DNA of 5,280 nt. It comes from Actinomycetes bacterium (lineage in GTDB: Bacteria; Actinomycetota; Acidimicrobiia; Acidimicrobiales; Palsa-688). This document shows, in pieces, positions 1 to 5,177 of the stretch (position 1 is the first letter of the stretch; every line of letters begins with the position of its first letter). Location: the NCBI GenBank assembly GCA_021816565.1, contig JAKAXN010000332.1, positions 1 through 5,280 on the forward strand, given 5' to 3'. A model generated the notes under the pieces. The model did no database searches. It saw only the letters and a list, made by a program, of their open reading frames with translations, and was not told the DNA's origin. A program made the translations under genes and the position numbers.

Positions 1-31
1 GTCGATACGAGCATTGGGGCATGGTAGGGCG

Positions 32-1135
32 GTGCCGACCGTTGTGGTCACCGGAGTAGCCGGCTCGCTGGGATCGCGCGTCGCGGCCCGCCTGCTGGGC
101 CGCCCCGACGTGGAGCGGGTGGTGGGCGTCGACATGGTGCCCTTCGGCGGGGGCGACCCCCGCCTGGACGCCCGGGTGATCGACCTGTCCGCCCGGTCCG
201 GCTCCGGGGACCGGGAGCTGGAGCAGGCCATGGAGGGGGCCGACGCGGTCCTGCACCTGGCGTGGCGGGCCGGGGATCGCAGGGGGGACCACCCGGGGCC
301 CGCCGGCGACAGCGCGGCGGCCAACCGCAGGGCGCTGGGCCGGGTGCTGGCCGCAGCCGACAAGGCCGGGGTGGGCGCCTTCGTGCACCTGTCGAGTGCC
401 ACCGTCTACGGGGCGTGGGCGGACAACAAGATCCCCCTCACCGAGGACGAGCGCCTCCGGCCCAACCCCGAATTCCCCTTCGCCGTCTCCAAGGCCGAGG
501 CGGAGCGGACGGTGGCCGAGTGGGCCGACCAGCACCCGGCGGTGGCGGTGGCGGTGCTGCGCCCGACGGTCGTCGTCGGCACCGGTGCCCGGCCCCTCTA
601 CCAGGCCCTCGGCATCACCCGGTCGCCCCGCTCGGGCGACGGCGGCCGCCCGGTGCAGTACCTGCACATCGAGGACCTGGCCTCCGCCGTCATCCTGGCG
701 TGGGAGCGCGGCCTGCGCGGCGTGTTCAACGTGGCGCCCGACGCCGGTATCGCCGAGGAGCAGGCCCGGGCCCTGGCCGGCGGGGTGGCCCGCATCGCCC
801 TGCCCGAGCGGATGGCGGTGGCCGCTTCGGCCCTGGGGTGGCGCCTGTGGCGCAAGGGTGTGCCGGTCGAGGCCCGGGCCTACGCCGCCCACCCCTGGGT
901 GGTGGCGCCGGACCGGCTCAAGGCGGCCGGCTGGGTGCCCGGATACACCAGCGAGGAGGCCCTGGTGGCCACCGACGAGCGGGTGCACTGGGACGACCTG
1001 CCGCCCGGGCGCCGGCAGAACTACAACCTGCTGATCGCCCTCGGGGCCCTGCTGGTCGGCGTGGGCGGTATCGGGGCGGCCTTCGAGGCGTACCGCCGCC
1101 GCCGGCGGCGGGCGGCCGCCGGCTCCCGCAGCTAG
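32..1135 (+). CDS. Extended SDR (NAD-dependent epimerase/dehydratase-like) with C-terminal membrane anchor; catalytic Tyr replaced by Phe
   Basis: This is an NAD-binding sugar-epimerase-type Rossmann protein. Residues are numbered from a possible TTG at 14 (373 aa). The GTG at 32 (residue 7) is preferred because it falls directly before the first beta strand, as is usual in the family. Visible motifs are the glycine loop TGVAGSLG (13-20), Asp40 at the end of strand 2 (favours NAD over NADP), HLAW (81-84), the Ser strand LSSATVYG (126-133), RPTVVVG (183-189), VQYLHIEDL (214-222) and FNVAPD (238-243). The usual Tyr-x-x-x-Lys motif reads Phe156-A-V-S-Lys160, so the general acid/base is missing while Ser and Lys remain. 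Residues 338-357 are hydrophobic and Gly-rich and are followed by six Arg. The substrate is unknown. The gene may be a non-redox nucleotide-binding protein or use altered chemistry. It converges on the protease-like gene with overlapping stop codons. The family call is firm; the function is not. Confidence 0.88.
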   Translation: MPTVVVTGVAGSLGSRVAARLLGRPDVERVVGVDMVPFGGGDPRLDARVIDLSARSGSGDRELEQAMEGADAVLHLAWRAGDRRGDHPGPAGDSAAANRRALGRVLAAADKAGVGAFVHLSSATVYGAWADNKIPLTEDERLRPNPEFPFAVSKAEAERTVAEWADQHPAVAVAVLRPTVVVGTGARPLYQALGITRSPRSGDGGRPVQYLHIEDLASAVILAWERGLRGVFNVAPDAGIAEEQARALAGGVARIALPERMAVAASALGWRLWRKGVPVEARAYAAHPWVVAPDRLKAAGWVPGYTSEEALVATDERVHWDDLPPGRRQNYNLLIALGALLVGVGGIGAAFEAYRRRRRRAAAGSRS

Positions 1136-1147
1136 CTGTCGGCCGGC
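1118..1147. terminator. Imperfect hairpin spanning the two convergent stop codons
   Basis: GCCGGC at 1118-1123 can pair with GCCGGC at 1142-1147. CGCAG (1127-1131) can pair with CTG plus CG (1136-1138, 1140-1141) around a CTAG loop, leaving a 3-nt bulge and a 1-nt bulge. The core, 1129-1138, is a perfect 10-bp palindrome, CAGCTAGCTG, centred on the shared stop-codon bases. It could act as a bidirectional terminator. There is no T-tract on either side, so the role is an inference, and the stem may simply reflect GC-rich sequence. Confidence 0.3.
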
Positions 1148-2475
1148 TCCTGGGCGAGCTGGACCGTGGTCGAGATGCTGCGCCCGGAGTGGATGTAGGT
1201 CATCGCCACCCTGGTGCCGGGCTGCAGCCCGGCCAGTTCCGACACCAGCGCGCCGGTCGAGCTGAGGGGCTTGCCGTCGAAGGCCGAGATGATGTCGTGG
1301 GCCCTTATCCCGGCCCGGCCGGCCGGGCTGCCCGGGGTCACCTGGCCCACCTCGACGCCGCCGGTGAGGCCCAGTTGGTGGGCCATGGTGGACGGCACGT
1401 CCTCGGCGTTGGCCACCCCCAGCCAGGCGTGGGACACCCGCTGGCCGTCGATGAGCTGGGTCGCCACCCGGTCCACCACGTCGATGGGGACGGCGAAGGT
1501 GACCTCCTGGTCACTGGTGTCGGCGGCGTTCACGTTGACGGTGAGCCCGACCACCCGGCCGTACTGGTCCAGCAGCGGGCCGCCGGTCGCCTGCGGGGTC
1601 ATGGGGGGCATGGTGACGGCGATCAGGTTGTCCATGTCGGTACCGTCGGCCAGGTTGACCGTGCGGTCCTCGCCGCTGACCGAGCCGATCGACAGCGACC
1701 CGCCGTTGAGGCTGCGGGCCCCGACGGCCAGCACCGGTTCGGCGTCACGCAGGCTGGCCACCGATCCGGTGGCGGCCGGCACGTCGCGCGACGGGTCCGC
1801 CACTTCCAGCACGGCCAGGCCGCTCAGGCTGTCCTGGCCGACCAGCCTGGCTTTCGACTCCTCCCCGGACAGGAACGTCACGGTGACCGCTCCCCGGTAA
1901 CCGGCGGCCTGGTCGGCGGTGAAGAGCGAGCGGTCGGTGACCACGAACGCGTTCGGGCCGGTCGTGGCCACTATGACCAGCCCCGAGCCCTGCTGGGGGC
2001 CGGCCGGGCTGTCCACCGACACGCTCACCACCGAGGCGGCCACCGACTCCTCCGCCGCGGACCAGTTGCTCGGGCTGCCGGACACCTCGTCGAGCGATAC
2101 CGCCGGGGTGGCGGCCTGCACCGATCGCACGATGGTCGTCTGGTGGTCGAACCAACCGCTGGCCACCCCGACCCCCGACGCCGCGAGGGCCCCGACCATC
2201 CCGGCGACCGCGGCCACGGTGCAGGTCCGCACCCAGGTGGCCCGCGCCCCGGCGGAGGCCACCTCGGGGCGGTCCGGGGCCGGGGGCGGCGGGAACACCG
2301 CCCCGCCCGGCGACGCGAAAGCCTCCGAGGGGTGCCGCCACAGCCGGTCCTCGGGCGGTAGCCAGGCGAAGAGAGGCCCGTCCTCGTCGCCGCCGTCGGG
2401 CGGTCCCGGGTCCGGCACGCCGGGAGGGGTTTCCACGGGGATCGAGCCTAACGACGCGCCCGCCGCGATGGTCAT
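1132..2475 (-). CDS. Membrane-anchored HtrA/S1C-like protein with PDZ domain; catalytic triad lost (predicted pseudoprotease)
   Basis: 447 aa from ATG at 2475. Residues 1-80 are Pro-rich and acidic and carry PPEDRLWRHPSE (40-51), a juxtamembrane motif I associate from memory with other actinobacterial S1C-like proteins. A membrane segment follows at about 83-107. A trypsin-like double barrel spans about 143-343 and a PDZ domain about 348-442 (WLGV at 351-354, GSPAGRAGI at 382-390, DIISAFDGKPL at 394-404). Topology would place the barrel and PDZ outside the membrane. The catalytic motifs are present but mutated: VVTDRSL (His to Ser183), SGLAVLEV (Asp to Gly219) and QATGGPL (Ser to Thr297). Proteolysis is therefore unlikely; a scaffold, chaperone or peptide-sensing role through PDZ is an inference. 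No Shine-Dalgarno precedes the ATG. GTG at 2436 (434 aa), 8 nt after TAGGCT, is a credible leaderless alternative. It converges with the SDR gene and diverges from moaE. Confidence 0.88.
   Translation of the reverse strand: MTIAAGASLGSIPVETPPGVPDPGPPDGGDEDGPLFAWLPPEDRLWRHPSEAFASPGGAVFPPPPAPDRPEVASAGARATWVRTCTVAAVAGMVGALAASGVGVASGWFDHQTTIVRSVQAATPAVSLDEVSGSPSNWSAAEESVAASVVSVSVDSPAGPQQGSGLVIVATTGPNAFVVTDRSLFTADQAAGYRGAVTVTFLSGEESKARLVGQDSLSGLAVLEVADPSRDVPAATGSVASLRDAEPVLAVGARSLNGGSLSIGSVSGEDRTVNLADGTDMDNLIAVTMPPMTPQATGGPLLDQYGRVVGLTVNVNAADTSDQEVTFAVPIDVVDRVATQLIDGQRVSHAWLGVANAEDVPSTMAHQLGLTGGVEVGQVTPGSPAGRAGIRAHDIISAFDGKPLSSTGALVSELAGLQPGTRVAMTYIHSGRSISTTVQLAQEPADS
2445..2450 (-). promoter_or_regulatory. 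Possible -10 element TAGGCT for a shorter leaderless start at 2436
   Basis: On the minus strand TAGGCT fits the actinobacterial TANNNT pattern. It is followed after 8 nt by an in-frame GTG at 2436-2434, codon 14 of the longer reading frame. Neither this GTG nor the upstream ATG has a Shine-Dalgarno sequence. Transcription starting at 2436 would give a leaderless mRNA and remove 13 residues that carry no recognisable feature. A -35 match is poor (ATGACC at 2475-2470, 19 nt upstream). Confidence 0.35.
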
Positions 2476-2519
2476 CGGCCGGGAGGACGGGATGGGCCAC
2501 GCCCACCGTCGCGTCGCCG

Positions 2520-2525
2520 TAGCAT
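2520..2525 (+). promoter_or_regulatory. Putative -10 element TAGCAT for a leaderless moaE operon transcript
   Basis: TAGCAT matches TANNNT and ends 6 nt before the moaE GTG at 2532. The expected transcription start is therefore at or very near the first base of the start codon. The GAGGGG next to the GTG is too close to work as a ribosome binding site, which also favours leaderless translation. No convincing -35 hexamer lies 16-18 nt upstream. The element would drive moaE, the small membrane gene and mreB, which overlap in sequence. It sits in the 56-bp gap shared with the divergent protease-like gene. Confidence 0.5.
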
Positions 2526-2531
2526 GAGGGG

Positions 2532-3011
2532 GTGAGCGGTTACGAGCACGAACCCGAACCGCCGGAACAGGTGTGGGTGGCGCTGACCACGTCCCCCCTG
2601 TCCCTGGACCGGGCGGCCACCTGGGCGAGGAGGGACGACTGCGGGGCCGTGGTCGTCTTCGGGGGGACGGTCCGCGATAACGCCGAGGGCCGCCCCGACG
2701 TAGTCGAGTTGGAGTACGAGGCCTACGCCTCGCAGGTCGAACCCCGGCTGGCGCAGATCGCCGCGGCCGCCGTCGACAAGTGGCCCGGCACCGGCCGGGT
2801 GGCGATCTGGCACCGGACCGGGACGCTGGCGGTGGGCGAGTACTCGGTGCTGGTCGCCGTGTCGGCCGCTCACCGGGGGGAGGCGTTCGAGGCCGCCCGG
2901 TTCTGCATAGACACCGTCAAGGTGTCTGTGCCCATCTGGAAGAGGGAGCGCTGGTCGGGCGGTGACGACTGGGGCCTCGACGCCCACGACGTGGCGGAGG
3001 TGACGCCGTGA
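2532..3011 (+). CDS. moaE: Molybdopterin synthase catalytic (large) subunit MoaE
   Basis: 159 aa, close to the roughly 150 aa of E. coli MoaE. MoaE with thiocarboxylated MoaD converts cyclic pyranopterin monophosphate to molybdopterin in the cytoplasm. The family core is intact: GAVVVFGGTVRDN (38-50), LEYEAY (60-65), RVAIWHRTG (89-97), AAHRGEAFEAARFCID (112-127) and VSVPIWKRE (131-139). Lys130 and Lys137 keep the 7-residue spacing of E. coli Lys119 and Lys126; Arg48 and Glu139 match Arg39 and Glu128 by position. About 14 N-terminal residues are a nonconserved acidic extension. The start is GTG, probably leaderless. The last codons overlap the next gene by 4 nt (GTGA). No moaD or other cofactor gene is in the window, so its partner must be encoded elsewhere. 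The enzyme should be active. Confidence 0.96.
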   Translation: MSGYEHEPEPPEQVWVALTTSPLSLDRAATWARRDDCGAVVVFGGTVRDNAEGRPDVVELEYEAYASQVEPRLAQIAAAAVDKWPGTGRVAIWHRTGTLAVGEYSVLVAVSAAHRGEAFEAARFCIDTVKVSVPIWKRERWSGGDDWGLDAHDVAEVTP

Positions 3012-3352
3012 TCGCATCCTCGGGGACGGTGCTGTCCAACCTGGCCTACCTGATCGGGGCGGTCGTGGTGGCCGCCATCGGAGGTCTGATCGTGTGGATG
3101 CGCCACCGCCAGCCGAAGTCGGTCGACGCCAACATGGCCTCGTTCCGGCGGGGCCTGAGCGCCCTGGCCCCTGACCCGCGCGGGGTCGCCGGCGCCACCG
3201 TGCGGCGCTCGGACGGGGCGCTGCGCCCGCCCGCGTCGAATCTGGTCCACGTCAAGATCGAGCCCGGCCCGGCGGCCGCCCGCAGCGGCGCCCGGGACAG
3301 CCTGGCGGCCGGGGAGGCCGTCGGGGACGGAGTAGGTGAACACGCTGGCTAG
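3008..3352 (+). CDS. Small single-pass membrane protein of unknown function, between moaE and mreB
   Basis: 114 aa; I do not recognise the family with confidence. The GTG start overlaps the moaE stop (GTGA, 3008-3011), which supports translational coupling. Residues about 10-30 form one hydrophobic helix (LSNLAYLIGAVV and onward) followed by MRHRQPK. By the positive-inside rule the N-terminus is outside and a tail of about 80 residues is cytoplasmic. The tail has a possible amphipathic stretch, NMASFRRGLSALAPD (42-56), then an Ala/Gly/Pro/Arg-rich, probably disordered, region with a short strand-like NLVHVKIEPG (78-87). The 3' end overlaps the mreB start by 17 nt. Its position makes an envelope or MreB-associated role possible, but nothing in the sequence proves it. 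High G/C at third positions and overlaps on both sides support a real gene. Confidence 0.8.
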   Translation: MIASSGTVLSNLAYLIGAVVVAAIGGLIVWMRHRQPKSVDANMASFRRGLSALAPDPRGVAGATVRRSDGALRPPASNLVHVKIEPGPAAARSGARDSLAAGEAVGDGVGEHAG

Positions 3353-4343
3353 GGATCTCGCTATCGACCTGGGTACGGCCAACACCCTGGTGTACTCCCG
3401 CAACCGCGGGATCGTCCTCAACGAGCCGACCGTCATCGCCTTGAACTCCCGCACCCAGGAGGTGCTGGCGATGGGCCACGAGGCGTGGCAGATGATCGGC
3501 CGGACCCCCGGCTACATCGTGGCGGTCCGGCCGCTGCGCAAGGGGGCCATCACCGACTTCGACATCACCCAGCGGATGATCCGGCTGCTGCTGCAGCGGG
3601 CCGGGGTGTCGCGCTTCAACCGGCCCCGCGTGCTGATATGCGTGCCGTCGGCCATAACCGAGGTGGAGCGGCGGGCGGTCGAGGAGGCGGCCCGGGGGGC
3701 CGGGGCCAACGGCGCCTACCTGATCGAGCAGCCCATGGCCGCGGCCATAGGCGCCGGCCTGCCCATCCACGAGCCGCTCGGCAACATGGTCGTGGACGTG
3801 GGCGGCGGCACCACGGAGACGGCGGTCATCTCCCTCGGCGGGATCGTGGCCCTCGAGGCCATCAGGGTCGGCAGCTTCGACATCGACGCCTCCATCCAGT
3901 CATATGTCCGCCGGGAGTACGGCATAGCCGTCGGCGAGCGCACCGCGGAGGAGATCAAGCTGGCCATCGGTACGGCGTGGCCCTCCGAGCGGGACTCGGT
4001 CAAGGCCGAGGTGCGCGGCCGCGACCTGATGTCCGGACTGCCGAAGACGGTCATCCTGGCCCCCGAGGAGGTCCGGGAGGCCATCGAGGAGCAGGTCGGC
4101 GCCATCGTCGACTCGGTGGTGAAGTGCCTCGGCAACTCCCCGCCGGAGCTGGCCCAGGACCTGATCACCCAGGGGATCCACCTGGTCGGTGGAGGCGGCA
4201 TGCTGGCCGGCCTGGACCGCAGGCTGGAGGCGGAGACGTCGCTGCCGGTCAACCTGGTCGAAGCCCCCCTCGAGTGCGTGGTCCTCGGGGCGGGGAAGTG
4301 CCTGGAGGAGTTCGAGGCGGTCAAAGACCTGTTCATGAAGTAG
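3336..4343 (+). CDS. mreB: Rod shape-determining protein MreB (actin-like ATPase)
   Basis: 335 aa, full length for MreB, which forms membrane-bound filaments that organise cell-wall synthesis. Actin-fold motifs in order: phosphate-1 loop IDLGTANTLVY (10-20), connect-1/PRVLICVPSAITEVERRAV (97-115), catalytic Glu131 in YLIEQPMAAAIGAGLP (128-143), phosphate-2 loop VVDVGGGTTETAVIS (152-166), GERTAEEIK (200-208) and adenosine loop HLVGGGGMLAGL (282-293). Gln132 replaces the Glu commonly seen after the catalytic Glu. The N-terminus is short (MNTLARDLAI), without the amphipathic helix of E. coli MreB, so membrane contact probably relies on the loop near VSRFNRP (91-97), as in Thermotoga MreB. A stop codon at 3333-3335 makes GTG 3336 the most upstream possible start. 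No mreC, mreD, pbp2 or rodA follows; the next gene is convergent with an 11-nt overlap. Confidence 0.95.
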   Translation: MNTLARDLAIDLGTANTLVYSRNRGIVLNEPTVIALNSRTQEVLAMGHEAWQMIGRTPGYIVAVRPLRKGAITDFDITQRMIRLLLQRAGVSRFNRPRVLICVPSAITEVERRAVEEAARGAGANGAYLIEQPMAAAIGAGLPIHEPLGNMVVDVGGGTTETAVISLGGIVALEAIRVGSFDIDASIQSYVRREYGIAVGERTAEEIKLAIGTAWPSERDSVKAEVRGRDLMSGLPKTVILAPEEVREAIEEQVGAIVDSVVKCLGNSPPELAQDLITQGIHLVGGGGMLAGLDRRLEAETSLPVNLVEAPLECVVLGAGKCLEEFEAVKDLFMK

Positions 4344-4974
4344 GCGGCCCCGGGCGCCGCCCGGTCAGGTCCTCGGCCGCCTGGCGTACCTGCCAGTCCC
4401 GGTCGGACAGGGCCCGCTCGAGGGCGGCGTCGACCTCCGGGCCTTCGAACGCCGCCAGCGCCAGCACCGCCCGACGGCGTATAGCCGGCTTGTCGCCGGT
4501 GGCGGCCAGAACGGCCGGCAGCGCCCCTGGGTCCCCGATGGCGCCGGCGGCGGCCACCGCCGCCTCCCGGCACAGCGGATCGGGATGCCGGGCGGCCACT
4601 TCGGAGAGCCCGCCGGACACGTCGCCGCGCCCCGTGGCCGCCTCGCCGATCTCCCCGAGACCGAAGCAGGCGGCCTCCACTACCGCCGCCGACCGGTCGC
4701 CCAGCAGCTCCACCAGCGGGTCGAGCGCCGCCGTCCCGATGGCGGGCGACAGCTCGGCGGCCCGGATGCGGACAACCGCATCGGCGTCGGTGAAACCGCG
4801 CCCGAGGGTCTCCTCGTCGAGGAGCCCCAGCCGGGCCAGCGCTCCGAGGGCCGAGGCCCGGACGGCCGGCTCGGGGTCGACCAGCAACTCCCGGGCCCGG
4901 CCCGGGTCACCCGTGTGGCCGGCCAGGGCCGCGGCCCGCCGGCGGGCCGCGCTGGTCGGGCCGGGACCGTTCAA
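4333..4974 (-). CDS. HEAT-repeat (PBS-lyase-type) scaffold protein
   Basis: 213 aa built almost wholly of six helical repeats of about 27-32 residues, at roughly 23-50, 51-80, 81-112, 118-147, 148-177 and 178-204. Most carry an Asp-x(3-5)-Val/Ile-Arg/Glu-x-x-Ala pattern, for example DPEPAVRASALGAL, DADAVVRIRAAEL, DRSAAVVEAA and DRDWQVRQAAEDL. No catalytic motif, signal peptide or membrane segment is visible. HEAT proteins usually act as protein-binding scaffolds, and some PBS-lyase-type relatives attach or remove phycobilins. A lyase role is not supported here, as no pigment gene is nearby. The TTG start overlaps the upstream gene's stop (TTGA, 4971-4974), implying translational coupling, and no better in-frame start is seen close by. 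The 3' end overlaps mreB by 11 nt on the opposite strand. The partner is unknown; the adjacent membrane protein is the first candidate. Confidence 0.85.
   Translation of the reverse strand: MNGPGPTSAARRRAAALAGHTGDPGRARELLVDPEPAVRASALGALARLGLLDEETLGRGFTDADAVVRIRAAELSPAIGTAALDPLVELLGDRSAAVVEAACFGLGEIGEAATGRGDVSGGLSEVAARHPDPLCREAAVAAAGAIGDPGALPAVLAATGDKPAIRRRAVLALAAFEGPEVDAALERALSDRDWQVRQAAEDLTGRRPGPPTS
4343..4361. terminator. GC hairpin at the mreB stop codon
   Basis: GGCGGC (4343-4348) can pair with GCCGCC (4356-4361) across a 7-nt loop, beginning at the last base of the mreB TAG stop. Position suits a transcription end for the moaE-mreB unit. There is no T-tract, and the same bases encode the C-terminal end of the HEAT-repeat gene on the other strand. 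The call is weak. Confidence 0.25.
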
Positions 4975-5177
4975 GCGGTGGCCGCGGCGTGCAGCGCCAG
5001 GCTGACCAGCCAGATGACCGCGCCCAGCGAAACGGCCAGAGCCAGGCCCAGGCCCAGGGCCATCACCAGCAGGCCGAGGGCCGATCGGGCCCGCTTGGGC
5101 CGCCCCGACCTCGACGCCGTCGGGCCCGGCAGCGGCGGCCGGGCGGCGGCTGCGGGATACGGGTGGGTGGGATTCAT
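4971..5177 (-). CDS. Small hydrophobic membrane protein of unknown function
   Basis: 68 aa, family not recognised. Residues 1-31 are polar, Pro- and Ala-rich and strongly basic near the end (SRSGRPKRARS). Residues about 33-65 are continuously hydrophobic (ALGLLVMALGLGLALAVSLG then AVIWLVSLALHAA). The segment is long for one helix and could be one tilted helix or a tight hairpin. The basic stretch predicts a cytoplasmic N-terminus. AGGGGGAA (5194-5187) is a reasonable ribosome binding site about 9-10 nt before the ATG. The ATG also overlaps a stop in another frame (ATGA, 5177-5174), which would be the end of an upstream gene. The stop overlaps the HEAT gene start by 4 nt. The frame has no upstream stop or alternative start codon within the window. 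Coupling to the HEAT gene suggests the two proteins work together; that is an inference. Confidence 0.72.
   Translation of the reverse strand: MNPTHPYPAAAARPPLPGPTASRSGRPKRARSALGLLVMALGLGLALAVSLGAVIWLVSLALHAAATA

Noticed and set aside
1..31. Possible end of a preceding plus-strand gene (frame reading VDTSIGAW, stop at 25-27) or a promoter for the SDR gene
   Set aside because: Too short to judge. Third-position G/C is mixed, and no TANNNT element with good spacing to the GTG at 32 is present.
262..2361. Plus-strand open frame of 699 codons
   Set aside because: It crosses the SDR gene in another frame and runs antisense to the protease-like gene. Its product is low-complexity Gly/Arg/Pro, as expected for an off-frame reading of GC-rich coding DNA.
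1132..2475. Active HtrA/DegP protease call
   Set aside because: The fold and PDZ domain support the family, but the His, Asp and Ser positions read Ser, Gly and Thr, so an active-protease name would mislead.
2472..3017. Minus-strand open frame opposite moaE
   Set aside because: It lies wholly antisense to a well-conserved MoaE and has a low-complexity composition.
3485..5005. Plus-strand open frame of 506 codons
   Set aside because: It overlaps mreB out of frame and the HEAT gene antisense. The product is Arg/Gly/Ala-rich with no domain, while both overlapped genes are clear family members.
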